In this document: piece by piece, positions 24,695 through 36,763 of the stretch | Position numbering within the stretch: position 1 is the stretch's first letter | Layout: every line of letters starts with the position of its first letter | Source of the DNA: Neoscytalidium dimidiatum | Taxonomy: Eukaryota > Ascomycota > Dothideomycetes > Botryosphaeriales > Botryosphaeriaceae | Assembly (NCBI GenBank): GCA_037367355.1 | Contig: CM074695.1 | Coordinates: 3,720,001 to 3,784,000 of the forward strand | Direction: 5' to 3' | Length of the DNA: 64,000 nucleotides | Notes under the pieces: model-generated | Database searches by the model: none | Told to the model about the DNA's origin: nothing | The model's input: the letters and a program-made list of their open reading frames with translations, nothing else | Made by a program: the position numbers and the translations under genes

Positions 24695-27600
24695 ACCAGT
24701 GTGCGATCGTGAGAAGTTTGCATGCAGCCGTTCGCAAGTCCACATCAATGATGGGCGACATCCAGCTGGCATCGCCCTTCGATATGCCGCATCTATGGGT
24801 AACTGTATCCACCAAAATGGTGTGTTCCGCCCGGTCGCAAGCCGCGATCGGGTTATCTGTTCCCAAACATCAAAGCCCACATTGGGTCCTTTTGTCCGGG
24901 ACATGTCGGCGCCCTCGGTATATGCTCATCTGGCATTGCGCTTCGATAGGCAGGTGTGAGAGTGCAACGAGCACACACATGTTGCCGAGCTCGCCGTGGT
25001 GATCATCATCATTCCCTGTCCTTAACCTCCTTTGGGAAGGAGGGTGATGAAGAACAAGGTGTTAGACATAGGAAGAAGATGATGATGACGAGAGAAAAAA
25101 ATAAGACAACAAGAGATTCACACGGAGTAATGTGTATGTCTGGCCGTCAAATGGCCAAAGATGTAATTGACTTGTCTCGTTGCATCGAGTTTTGTCCGTA
25201 ATCGTCTTTTTTTTTTATCAGATACGTTTTGCTGTTCTCGTTCATACGAATGGCGCTTCTTGTTCTTTGGCTTGGCCTCTTGTCGCGTTGCGTGATGACT
25301 CTCGCCTTGTTGACTGTTCTTGTTGGTGGGGTAAATCGGATAGACAAAGTGAGGATACCTTTGCATCGGTAATGCTTAGTATGTAGTCCATTCCATGTAA
25401 AGGGATGGAAAATGTTTTGCCATGAGTCCTGTGCGTCTCGTCCGTGATTGTGATGATGATGATACTGCCGTTGTTATGCCTGGGCCGGCCTGGTAAACTC
25501 CGCCGTGGTGTTGGAAGAAGAGCGAGTAGAACTAGCTCCTATTCCGTGACATAGTGTAGTGGTGCAGTCTATCATTTCGCGCCCTTCATCTCGTCGTCCT
25601 CGTGTTTAGTCCGACTTGGTATGGCCAGTGTTGTGTCTGTTCCCTCCGTTGAGGCAAGGGCGCGGGTAGTCACCTCCTGTGCTATCCCATGTCCTTGGCA
25701 ACCTAGCAATAGGCGACGTAGTGTGTTCGCTTGTCACTTTGACGAGACATGGCGGATGTTATCCCGGTAGGATATCTGACTTGAGTGCCACGATGGCCCG
25801 GCTCTGATCGAATGTAGTATATCATCCGACCTGTAACTTCATTATCAAGGTGTCAGGCATGACGAGCAAAGAATGGTGGTTGATTGCTGTAGGGCGGAAG
25901 CGGAGGGAGAAAGGTCTTGGTGACGTATCACGACAGGTAGGGTATATTGTCGAGGTGGCAAGGTTTTCGAATGAGGGAGATCATGGAGGAAGAGGAGTCG
26001 CATCAGTGTGCGTAGATCAGATATGCGCGGCGAAAGGTAGGGCTGCGGGTATTGGGTAAGTGGCTTGGCGGCGCGGGGTAGTCTTTTTGAGAGGAAGAGG
26101 TGTGGTTGGCTGGATAGGAGAAAGATGGCGGACGGGGAAGGAAATGAGACGTGTGTGGTGTCTGGAGATGATGGTAGTGAGTGGGAGGGGTTGGGGATGT
26201 GAGTGAGGGGTCTTGTGTGTCAGTGGGTGGAGCGGGTAGGCGGGATGATGTGCGGTTAGGATTGGCGTCAGTCCGGGCGTGTGGGTGTGGGTGTGGGTGT
26301 GGGTGTGAACTAGTAGAAAGCACCACTTACCGAACGCGACATCAATGCGTGCAATTACATAAGTAACTACTAAGGAGAAGAAGAGCACTCTTAGTGGGTG
26401 AGGTTGCTTTTGTCCTCGCTCTGGCTGGTTGAGTGCACACCGCCGGTTTGGTGGTTGGTGTTGTTGTCGGGAAGTAGACCATGGTTCTCATGTGCCCTCC
26501 TGTTCACCGGCGGACGGAGACAGCCACCCTCAGCCAATGGAGGTGGCGTCAACGTAATGCTTTTTCTTTGCAGATTCTCTTTTCCTGATACACGCGTCGT
26601 TTTTTATTTCATTTTTTTGTTTGTTCCCTCTTCACTTGATCTTGCCACCGAACTCGACTTCCGTCGTACACCATGTGTCTTGCCGTCTTGGTATTTTCTT
26701 GGGAGTTCATGTAGATTGCGTATGCCGACATGCGTGCGGCGCAGGTAGGATATGCGTTTGGGTGGAGGAGCGACCGGGATCGGGACGATGCAAGTAGGAG
26801 GACGGCAAGGTATGATCTGGTGATGAGCGGCTGCGCCAGGTGGTCCGGATAGATCAGGTCTCCACTCGTCTTCTCTGTCGTATTTGAAGTCGCTTGTGAT
26901 TGCTTTGCTTCTTCCTGGATTTCCTTTTTCTTCTCCGCAGCGTGGACTTCGTTTTGGCAATGGAGGAGGAGGAGGCGTGGAACCGAGCATGTGTATGTAT
27001 GCGACAACAGGGGATGGAAGGGTGTCACAAAGAAGAGAATTCCTGGGAAGCATCACTTCCGAAGGGGAAGGGATGTAGGTGGAGGGATGGTCAGCCTTAT
27101 AATTGCTGCTGGTACAAACGGGTCCGGGCGCCGTCTAATACCCTTACTTGCATTACCTGAGGCGGCGCGCACTGTTCACGTCAATCGATATTGTACTCTA
27201 ATTTCACCTCCGTTCTTTTGGTCGTCGCATGTCCTGCGCAGCCACGCTAGAAGCCATGTCATATCACCCCGGCCGGGAAATTGGATTGCGCAGCTACCAA
27301 TCCCACACGCTGACGCCAAAAGTCCGTCAAGGCTCTCCTCTCTTGCCCATTGGGCACCGGAGGACGGCGTACCTACCTTCCAACCACGCGGCCGGATGGG
27401 CGATCAACACCATGGCCCGGCGCTTCCAACCCTTTCAGACAGCCCAAACAGTTACGTAGCCTCGGCCGAGCTTTTAGGGCTCGGCGGCGCATGCAGGAGC
27501 CGCTCCTCCATCAACGACTGACTGCAGAGACGCCAGACGCTAGATGCACCTCCTGTCACGCCCGCTGCTACATGCGCACCCCAATTTTTTTTTTCCCTTG

Positions 27601-30080
27601 TTTGTGGAACAGCATGGACGGGCATTGTCAAGCAGAGGCATGAGGCGTAGCACGGGAGCCATGTCGATGATGCCATATACCTATCCACGGGCGACAGGGT
27701 GCTCCAGGGAAGGAACGCCCAGGACAAGCTTCTGACTCCGTGCAGCGGGATCCAGCTGCAAGCGTACAACAAGCCCGTTAGTCTGTCCACCGCCCATCAC
27801 TTACCAGATGAGATTGTCCGCTCGGACTCAGATACGAGGTGTGCCGGCCGGGCGGACAAGAGGAGGCTGGCAGGAGCTTGAGACACACAGCCAATTCTTA
27901 GTTCATCGTCCGGCTCCATCAAGGCGGCCTACCTCGCCACGGCTGGACGGGAGAGGCTTAGGCTAACGTCCAAGGCAGACGCAAGCCATACAGTTGACAC
28001 TTCCCCGGATCCACTCACCGGGCGGAGGAGGACCGTTTGATGTAAGCATAATAGGCAGAACGCAGCAGCAGCTGATCTTCCGCCGGCTAGCCGTCTTCAG
28101 TGAGCCGCATCGTGAAGAAGGGCGATGAGTGGGCAGAGACAGGAGCGTGGGATGGGGAATTGCTGACAGCCTGGCGGTCTATCGATGCCCCGCGAGGCCT
28201 GTGTTGCAGACGTCCAAACAGACGGTGGCAGCAAGCCCCGTCGGTGGACGTGGGGTTGGGCCCCGGGCAGAGGTTAGAACGCCCCGTATAGACAAATAGC
28301 CGCCGGAGAAGGAGGCCAAACCGATTCAAGGTTTGATACTACTGCTTTCGGAGCCGAAGCTGGGAGATTGGTGCATGGCACGTATTCCTTGAGGGTGATG
28401 GTGGTGGTGCGTGCTGACCATGGCGAGACCCACGGAGGGCTGTCATTGCATCTGCATTCCTGCGATCATCTTGTTCCTGAAGCGTTGCTGCTTGCAGGCC
28501 CATGTCATGGCGGCTCCATGCGGGGATCAGGGGAATGGGCTGACGCGGTTCCAGTCAGAGCCGCAAGCAGTTTGCCCTACATTACAACGGCTCTCCAGCA
28601 GAAACAGCTGCTGTGCTAAGCGCCGCAAGTACGTAGAGAGAAGTGCGACGCGGGCTGACCGAGATCCGGCGTCACGTGGCCGGAGGGCCGGACCGACCAC
28701 TCAGGCAAAGAGGGCGACGGCGAGCAGGGCTGGAGCTATGGCGAACGGGGGAGCCCGCGGCGCTGGATTGCATCGCATCGGCGATGGGGAAAGGCGAACG
28801 ACGGGGAATCTGGAGGCTGGGTGGTCTTGGCGGGGGAGGTTGTCCGGAATGCATTCTGCGAAGTCCGGGAGCTGGCGAATCCGGGCGGAGAGCGGGGGGA
28901 TTTGGTCAAAGTCCGAAATGGATGACCGCTCCACACGCCGCGCAGGCACGTATGCAATAGTCAGAGCCCTAGCTAGAGTTAGATCTCGCTGTCACAATGC
29001 GCCGGCGCGCCCATGGCCAGAGCCGGGCGTCGCACTTTCATCGAAGTATTTCTTTTGACGGCGTCGGCAGCCATGCGCGGACGGGCCTGGAAGGACACCA
29101 CTTGCGGCATTAAGACGAAGGTTATTGAAACGCAGTGAACTGAGAGACGCTGGATGAGATGTACTCTGCACATTGTTGGCCACGGGGCAGCGGATCAAAA
29201 AAAGCCGACTGGCGGTTGTTGTGGGGGCAACAGCGTTGCGCGCCCATGCAAATCGTGCGAAGTGTTGAGATTGGTGAGATGGGCATCTCGAGCGGCCTCA
29301 CTCATGCAGAAGCCCTGGCCGTGCGCATCTGTATGTCATCTGGTAGGGGTCATGACTGGTGCCGTCTGCTGAGCCGGTGGGCCAGCGGGCTGGTAGGCTG
29401 GACGGCCATGGGACTGGGGGACTGGGGGACGCGACGAGGTGAGCGGCGCCAGGCGGCGTGGAATCAGCGACGGGCTCGCGCACTGCCGCCGGGGCGGTGA
29501 TTTGGCGTAGCCTGCCGGCAGCGCACGTTTTTCCGGCCGGTGCTTATCGGTTCCGTTATCATGGGCGGGCCGGCAATGTTGCCTGACGTCAGCCTCAGTA
29601 GTATCTCAGGGCCTGTGTCATCGTCGCGGGCCGGGCTCTGGCGCGTAGCGTCCGGCAGCCTTCTCCGTTCCACCTCAGCAGAACTCTCACCTCAACAAAC
29701 ACGCGCCCAGCCATCATCTCGCGGCTCGCGGCTCGCGCTTTTCAGACCACCGAACGTGCTCGGGCGAAGACGCTGTGATGCAGGCCGAGTGCTGCATCTC
29801 GTCTCAGACCTCTGGCTGCCGGGCGCTTTGGCCGTCGAAATGGCGGGCGCTGACTGGGCCACACTGCTTCGGCCCCGCGTGTCCGACGCCTCTCACCTCC
29901 AGCCCCTGCGCCAAAATCTGAGGCCATGCTCGCTAGCCTCCGCTTCTATTCCTGCTGCCAATGCCAAAGGGAAAACACCATCCGAATGGGGGCCGCAGGC
30001 CCGAGCTTCGCCGAACGGCATCGTCGTGGGGGATTCCTAACCCTCAGCTTTCCGGCCCGAGAGCCTCCTGCTGAGATCCC
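24695..30080. other. 5.4 kb between CMR1 and BRN1 with no supported gene
   Basis: It contains the CMR1 3' region, a T-rich run at about 25206, a GTGTGG repeat at 26281-26307, and only short or low-complexity frames (a 215-codon plus-strand frame at 28411-29058 is Arg/Gly-rich and unrecognised). It is the natural place for BRN1 regulatory sites, but I cannot point to defined ones beyond the TATA box listed separately. Confidence 0.55.
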
Positions 30081-30087
30081 TATATAG
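30081..30087 (+). promoter_or_regulatory. TATA box of BRN1
   Basis: TATATAG stands 126 bp upstream of the BRN1 start codon. It is followed by a CA/CT-rich leader and an AATCACAATGG start context, a typical strong fungal core promoter layout. Confidence 0.6.
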
Positions 30088-30206
30088 CTGCTTCGAGGCG
30101 TACCTCAGACGGCCTCATTCAGACAGCACTCATCTCAGCAACTCCACAAGCTACCCGCAGGTTTCATCTCCGCATTTTCTCTTTCCAACCAACCCAAGTA
30201 ATCACA

Positions 30207-31162
30207 ATGGCAGTCGGCAACGGCAACGGCAACGGCGCTAGCGGCAGCATCCCCAGCTGGAGCCTGGAGGGCAAGGTCGCCGTCGTCACTGGCTCTGGTG
30301 AGTAGCGCTGACACCTGCGTGGGTTCTTCGTGTGCCTAACCACTAGCATCGTAGGCCGTGGCATTGGCAAGGAGATGGCCCTTGAGCTCGCCCGCCGCGG
30401 CGCCAAGGTCGTCGTCAACTACGCAAACAGCTCCGAGGCCGCTGAGAAGGTCGTCGCTCAGATCAAGAACGAGATTGGCTCCGATGCCATTGCCGTCAAG
30501 GCCAACGTTGCCAACGTCTCCGAGACTATCCAGCTTATGGACAAGGTCGTTGAGCACTACGGCAAGCTCGACATCTGCTGCTCCAACTCCGGAGTCGTCT
30601 CTTTCGGTCACCTGAAGGATGTCACCGAGGAGGAGTATGACCGCGTCATGAATATCAACACCCGTGGCCAGTTCTTCGTCGCCCGTGAGGCCTACAAGCA
30701 CATGTCTGAGGGCGGTCGCATCATCCTGATGGGCTCCATCACTGGTCAGGCCAAGGGTGTCCCCAAGCACACTCTCTACTCCGGCAGCAAGGGTGCCATC
30801 GAGACCTTCGTCCGCTGCATGGCCATCGATGCTGGTGACAAGAAGATCACTGTCAACTGCGTTGCTCCTGGTGGCATCAAGACCGACATGTACCACGCCG
30901 TCTGCAAGGAGTACATCCCCAACGGCGAGAACCTCACCAATGATCAGGTTGATGAGTACGCTGCTACCTGGTCCCCTCACAACCGCGTTGGCCAGCCCAT
31001 CGACATTGCCCGTGTTGTTGCCTTCCTTGCTTCCCAGGACGGCGAATGGGTCAACGGCAAGGTCATCGTAAGTCCAGCTTCTTCCCGCATGGTTTCCTCA
31101 TATGGACATATGCTAACCACATTCGGCAACTTTAGGGAATCGACGGCGCTGCTTGCATGTAA
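30207..31162 (+). CDS. BRN1: 1,3,8-trihydroxynaphthalene reductase (SDR, DHN-melanin pathway)
   Basis: NADPH-dependent classical SDR that reduces 1,3,8-THN to vermelone (and often 1,3,6,8-THN to scytalone) in DHN-melanin synthesis, usually cytosolic. Exons 30207-30297, 30355-31067 and 31136-31162 give 276 aa, near the 268-283 aa of known THN reductases. The Rossmann motif TGSGRGIG is split by intron 1. The catalytic residues are S158, Y172 and K176 (YSGSK), offset by a constant six residues from the Magnaporthe enzyme. The last tiny exon supplies the conserved GIDGAACM end. A terminal Met matches trihydroxy- rather than tetrahydroxynaphthalene reductase. The link to CMR1 upstream supports the role. 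Versicolorin reductase-like SDRs are close relatives and are the main alternative. Confidence 0.9.
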
Positions 31163-32289
31163 GATAGTAGCATTTGCGCAGTCGTGCACGGCTTTAAAGA
31201 GGTTATCAGGAAGCGACTTATTGATCTTTTGGTGTTGGGCGGCGTTGGCTCTCACTAGCATGTCTTGTCATTTTCGGACACCAATGTCTAGACATCCTTT
31301 TCATTATTCTTCGCACCAAAAAGGTGAAAGGTGCGCTTCAGTCTAAGGATGGACAATCGAGTGACGATTAAATGATCCTGAGTAACATGAGTCTGATGGT
31401 GCAAGTGACTCGTCATTGTAAGCTTTGCGAAAAATTCCATCCGTAGAGTGCGTGATCTAGTCTAGTGCATCGCCGACATGCGAGTGCTCTATATTTAGTT
31501 AGAGGACACGATTTCTCTTCTAATTTTGCACTCAGCCATTTCGCACACACGATATCCACCTCGATCATCCTTGAATCCGAAGACGCTTCCAGAAGCCAGC
31601 AAGAAAGTGGAGTGTTGCACAACATCAAGTGCGTACACAGCCTTCTCATGCTAGATGCACGTCGTCAGATCTTCTTCCGTCGCATGCGTTGCATAATCTA
31701 TTTTGGACGCCGATGCAGCCGGTGAACGTTCTGGTGTCAGCATGCACTCTCCGGCGGTGGGGCTTGTGGTGATGACGGTCAGCCCGCTGTGGCGATCTCG
31801 TCATCACAAACCAATGACCTTTAACTCTATTTACGACTCGAGTTTCGTTTGGCTGTTCTATTTTTCCTTTTACATCTGATCTTTCGATTGGATGTTGTCG
31901 AAGGTCCCGATGGGAACTTCGATTAAAGAGAGGCCTAACAGTAACGAATGTAGATGTAGGATAGTCAAAACACGCGTGATTAATTTTCAAGAAATCACAG
32001 TAATCAGCATGAATGCACGTAGGGAGTTGAAGCAACTAACCGGATATAGACCCTCTCACTCTTTTACATATGCGTCTGGATAGCAGCTTCCATGCACTGC
32101 ATGCTCCGGCCTATTGTTGAATAGGTTAAAGCTCTGACCCTCAATCTTCGCGTAGAGTAACAGAGCACCCATAGGTCCTTGAGTCTGAGTCATCACTCTA
32201 TGAGCCCCGCTACCACATGAAATTATCGGAAAAAAAGAATCGATCAATGCAATTTTGGTGGACTCCAGGGCAGCAAAAGAACATTTTTA
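31163..32289. other. Intergenic, AT-richer spacer, nothing recognised
   Basis: BRN1 3' region followed by low-GC sequence with many stops in all frames. No repeats or RNA genes were seen before the tRNA. Confidence 0.5.
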
Positions 32290-32386
32290 CGACATAGACA
32301 AGATTCGAACTTGCGAGGCCGAAGCCATCAGATGACTAAATCCCCTGGATTCAAGTCTGACCCATTAACCACTCTGGCACTATGCC
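32290..32386 (-). tRNA. tRNA-Ser (anticodon TGA) with 16-nt intron
   Basis: On the minus strand the sequence folds as a type II tRNA. The acceptor arm GGCATAG pairs with CTATGTC, with G73 as discriminator. The D stem is CCA/TGG with a GAGTGGTTAA loop. The anticodon stem is TCAGA/TCTGA, and the loop has TGA followed by a 16-nt intron after position 37. The long variable arm is GGC-TTCG-GCC, and the T arm is GCAAG-TTCGAAT-CTTGT. G73 and the long variable arm fit serine. The intron can pair with the anticodon (AATCC with GGATT), as is usual in pre-tRNAs. Box A and box B are intact, and a TTTT run lies about 15 nt downstream as a Pol III terminator. Confidence 0.93.
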
Positions 32387-33355
32387 GCGGTTAACTCCGA
32401 AAGTTGCTGCTGGATTATATCTCTATTCAAAACAGGACTTAGCAGAGCAGATTTTGCAATATAGCAAACAGCAGAGAAAACTACCTGCCCAGCGACAACA
32501 CATCTTGCATCGACAGATGAAGCGGTCGTTCAGACATAGATGTTCTGCGAAATTGATGACTTGTTCGTCCGACAATTGCTTCAACTGCCCTTGAACCCTC
32601 ATTTGAGAGCTTGCCATCCGCATTGGATATCTCGATTTTCGCACCTAGGATGCTTGTTCGGAACAGCCCCGATACACCAGCAAAATTGGTGCGCAATGGC
32701 GTCAATCCCAAGGACCGCATAAAGACAAATCAAACCGAAGAGACCCACGAACGCTGCGCATGTATGGACACAATTAGCAGGCTACTTAATTATCGAGGGT
32801 GTTGATCCAGGCACTCGAAGAAAGACTCAGGATCAGAGCCAACTGAAAGCTAATCATGTACGCGGTATCTTCTGTTTGAACCAAGGTGTACGCAAGAAGG
32901 GGTCAGGGATACGTAGGTCTACTCCACGCGGCTGAATAGCCATTAGGGTTGCATAGAAACGTGTCAAATATGTCGGTATATTTACAGGCATGGTGTTATG
33001 GGCGGGGAAGCTTGGTCAGTAAATATTAACGGCTTACATTTGGCGTCTGGTACGCATGATACACTTTGCTCCCCCTCACAGATAGAGAAATATTGGAATA
33101 AGTGTTACGGCGCGACATCGACGGCGCCGAATTGCCGTGTCTTTTCAGGCGGAAAACTAGTCCAGTAGTACTAAATGATAGTGCTACCTACCGGCATTGT
33201 ACAAATCGATCTCATGTTGCCATGTGCCTCTTCATGCTGTCCATCTTTTATCTTGTGACGGACTCCTTTTTTTACCCGCACCGAAACCAAAAGACTCGCT
33301 ATTACTGCGCCAAGGATTCAACGCCATATATGGACAGTTATTTCAAAGCATCCAA
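32387..33355. other. Intergenic spacer between tRNA-Ser and RBD2
   Basis: Upstream flank of the tRNA and 3' side of RBD2. It is low in GC with no recognisable frame or repeat. Confidence 0.5.
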
Positions 33356-34371
33356 TCACGGCCCCAGTCTCTGAGTAGAGCCGACCATGCCAGAGGGCAA
33401 TGTAGTCATCGGGGTTGTTGAGGGCAGAACGCCATATCTACCAAATGTGGAGCGGTCGACGGAGACGTAGTGTGGTAGTCTGACGAGCAGATTGAGCTTG
33501 GTTTCAATCCAGCGGAGGATCTTCTCTGGCGGTGCTAAGAACTTGATGTAGTTCAAACCCCAGAGATACCCGATAAACGCGCCGCAAAGGTGTCCAATCA
33601 AGCTCGTGTTAGGAACTAGGAAGCTCGTGATGAGAATGAGGATGAGTGGAGTGGTCCAGGTGGGGATCTTGTAAGGCCCGATGCTTCAACGTGTCAGTAC
33701 CGGATATGACCGGGATACCATAGGCGACGCGTACCTGAAGAACGGGTTTGCTTTGTGCGTCTGCATGGCCTCGGCGGCAAGGAGAAGGAATACCCAAACA
33801 CTGCTTGTTGTCAGAGTCGGAGATACATGAACGTACTAGACCGCCTACCTAGCGCCTTGAACAGACGTGTTTCCCCTCAGGATTCCACGTTCAACGAATA
33901 TGTACAGTAGGCCGGGCAGAGTCGCAAACGCTAGTCTGGTAAGCGGCTGGCGAGAGGAAGACTAGCAAATGTAGACGTACGCCCAGAGAAGAGGGCAAAA
34001 GACACGAGTGTGCCATGCTCAGCCTCGAATCGTTCGAGCAGCGGCGTGAGGGCGAGCAGGTTGAAGAGGGCGTGGAAGAGGCCAACGTGGGTTACAGGGT
34101 AGGTGTTCAGACGGAAGGCTGCATAGAAGCAATCAATTAGCGGAGTTCACACTTGCGCAAGGCGGATCTGCGCAAGATCGTCGACGGACTCACCGGCTGT
34201 TAAGCTGACCTGGTCAGGAATCAGGGCGCATTTCTCGCGTAGCGTGGGCGAGAGGATGCTGGCGGCCCAGAGGGCAACGATGATCAACAGGATGACGCGA
34301 GTGCAGAGCGGCAGACGGAACACGTAGGAGCGCAGACGCGCAGGATTGAGACTGGGAAGAGCGATCGCCAT
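33356..34371 (-). CDS. RBD2: Rhomboid-family intramembrane protease Rbd2
   Basis: Predicted Golgi/endosomal rhomboid serine protease. Five exons on the minus strand: 34194-34371, 33981-34118, 33849-33930, 33735-33800, 33356-33683; 263 aa. Conserved features in order are an N-terminal membrane segment, the GLFHALFNLLALTPLLERFE loop and helix, a GAS motif with catalytic Ser133 whose codon is split by intron 3, and the GHLCG motif with catalytic His186. A long conserved tail follows (KFLAPPEKILRWIE, PHYVSVD, FGRYGVLP). For exon 3 I chose the acceptor CCAGACTAG; the AG 16 nt earlier breaks the frame, while this one restores the conserved G-P-F-A-T-L-P stretch. It is divergent from GAA1 with 245 bp between start codons. 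Confidence 0.9.
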
Positions 34372-34616
34372 GGTGTTGCGGGCAAGGACAGTTGGGCGGG
34401 CGCCGCCGAGAGGAAGAGAGAGAGAGAGAGAGAGAGAGAGCGTGGGCCAAACCAGACCGGACGACGCGACTCAACGGGACACGCGCGCCAAAACGCCGAG
34501 ACGCCGGGGAAGCTCCAGGTACAGAGCACAGCAACAGCGTCTCACAGCTCTTCCACTGCGCAACGCCTGCAGCTCATGAGGCTACCGTAGCCCGAGCACC
34601 TCCGCACCCTCCCGGA
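34372..34616. promoter_or_regulatory. Shared divergent promoter of RBD2 and GAA1
   Basis: Only 245 bp separate the two start codons. The segment holds a (GA)n run at 34412-34441 close to the RBD2 start. Such a short divergent spacer implies a bidirectional promoter; no TATA box is evident. Confidence 0.6.
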
Positions 34617-36763
34617 ATGGCTCTGCTAGGTATGCACCCGTCCTCCCTCTCCCGCGCCCTGCCGCCTCCCGCTGACGCTCTGCCTCCTCCGAAGCTCCCG
34701 CCATTCTTGGCCTCCGCCGCGATGCCCGCATCCTGAAGATCCCGCCCTACCTGTCCGCCCTATGCATCATCGTCGGTGTGATCTGGCTGTTCCTGTTGCC
34801 ATTGAACGACTACTCGCGCCAGACATACATCTCCGAGAACGCACTGCTCCCCGGCCAGGTTCACACCTACTTCGGCGGAAGTGAGCACAACGTCTTCCGC
34901 GCGTTCAGGCAAGAGGTCCACGCTCTGGTAAACAAGGATGTCGAGGAGTCTGTCGCCTGTGGTTTGCAATCGAGGCACAACGCTGACCCTGTCATGTAGG
35001 CGAAGCCAGAAGCTGGAGGAGCTCCTGAAATCAACAGGCCTCAAGACCGCCCGCCAGAAATACTCTTACAAGACCCCGGGAAAAGATATCGTTGGCGAGA
35101 ATGTCTATGGCGTATTGCAGGGTCCACGTGCGGACGCGACCGAAACTGTCGTGCTAGTTGCGTCGTGGGAGACCATGAAAGGCGAGATCAACCAGAGTGG
35201 TGTCGCTTTAGCCCTCACTCTCGCACGCTATTTCAAGAGTACACTTCCAAATTTCCCTTCTCGCGAGATATGAAGTAACAATGGCGCAGGGTGGTCACTC
35301 TGGTCCAAGGACATTATAGTACTGATCACGGGCGACCCCACTGCCGGCTCTCAGGCCTGGGTCGACGCTTACCACAATGCTCACGACCCAAGGCAAGTTG
35401 AGCCTCTTCCTCTCAAGAGTGGTGCTCTTCAAGGAGCTGTCGCCATTGAATACCCGGCTGGGCCCTGGGGCCATCGTTTCGACAAGTTGCATGTGCCGTA
35501 TGACGGTATCAACGGCCAGCTGCCGAACTTAGACCTGTTTAACACCGCCGTCTCTATTGCAAGCGGGCAGATGGGCATCGGATGTACGATTCAACGCATG
35601 TGGGATCACAAGGACAGCTACGAAGAGCGACTCCAAACCATGCTTCGCGGAATGATAAGTCAAGGCCTCGGTCATGCTTCCGGTCCTCACAGTGCCTTCA
35701 TTCCTTACCATGTGGACGCAGTGACGCTTCAGACCGTGGGAAGTGGTTGGCAAGATGAGATGAGTTTGGGCAGGACAGTTGAAAGCTTATTTCGCAGCTT
35801 GAACAACCTCCTCGAGCATCTCCACCAAAGTTTTTTCTTCTACCTTCTGATGCAGGCCAACCGCTTTGTCAGCATAGGAACCTACCTACCCAGCGCCATG
35901 TTGATCGCAGTCAACTTCACCATTACCGCTATTGCTCTTTGGGTCCAGAGTGGACGCCCCCCTGTTCCTGAGGAGAAACCTGCTCAAACTGAAACCAAGG
36001 ATGAAAAGCGGCCGGAAATGACTGTCGTCAAGGAGGACCACAAAGTCGCGGTCGTGCCATCCATCATTCTCACCACCGTCGAGCGCAGCCTCCTTCTTCC
36101 TCTCGCGTTCGTAAGCGGCGTCCACTTCCTGGGACTCGTTCCACTCAATATATTCAACCACGCTTCTGGCGATGTAAGTCCTCTACGCACACCCTCCCTA
36201 CGCACGTATCTCAAAAGCTAACAGCTCCTTCCTACAAGCACATCGGCATCGCCTTCGTCGTCATCTCCCTCTTCACCCTTATCGCCCCGCCCGCGACGTC
36301 TCTGCTCCTCATCCGCCTCCACCGCACCCCCACCCCGCAGGAGACCTGCCTCCTCCAATGCTTTTCTCTCCTCCTCCTCGGCATGTTCTTCTCCGCCCTC
36401 GCCACCCTCAACTTCTCGCTCTCCTTCCTTGTCGGCCTTGCGGCTGCGCCACTCACCTTCATCCGCCCCGTCTCGCCATCCTCGCCCAGAAACCGACGCT
36501 TGCTCATCGCCGGCATGCAATACGCGCTCCTTGTTCTACTCAGCCCCACGACGGTCGTGGGCGTAGCCAGCCAGGAGCTGGCCGGCCAGGGCCTATTGAA
36601 TGGCGATTGGGTTGGCGTCGAGGCGGTCAGGCAGGTCCTGATACAGGCGGCCGTAGGATGGCACGTCTGGGGGTTGTGGACGCAGGTGGTTGTCTGGCTA
36701 GTGTGGTGGCCGGCGTGGTTTGTGGGCGCGGTCGTGGTTAGTGGGTCATTTTTCGAGGCGTAG
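34617..36763 (+). CDS. GAA1: GPI transamidase subunit Gaa1
   Basis: Subunit of the ER GPI-transamidase complex (with Gpi8, Gpi16, Gpi17 and Gab1), which attaches GPI anchors to proteins. Five exons: 34617-34629, 34695-34947, 35000-35238, 35290-36173, 36239-36763; 637 aa (yeast 614). A membrane segment lies at residues 23-40, followed by the GQVHTYFGGSE signature. The large lumenal M28-peptidase-like domain includes RWSLWSKDIIVLITGD and DPTAGSQAWVDAYH. Several hydrophobic helices fill the C-terminal third. The first exon is only 13 nt and is fixed by the MALL start and phase. The third exon is joined through a GTCTGT donor, a weak site chosen because it alone keeps the frame. No lesion was seen. 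Confidence 0.92.

Noticed and set aside
31141..31346. Longer 338-codon reading of the BRN1 gene through its last intron
   Set aside because: The extension loses the conserved GIDG-x-ACM end that appears when the GTAAGT...TTTAG intron at 31068-31135 is removed.
33947..33980. Possible frameshift in RBD2 between exons 2 and 3
   Set aside because: The first acceptor AG seen leaves the frame one base off, but the AG 16 nt downstream (CCAGACTAG) restores both frame and the family-typical G-P-x-x-T-x-P sequence, so the gene is intact.
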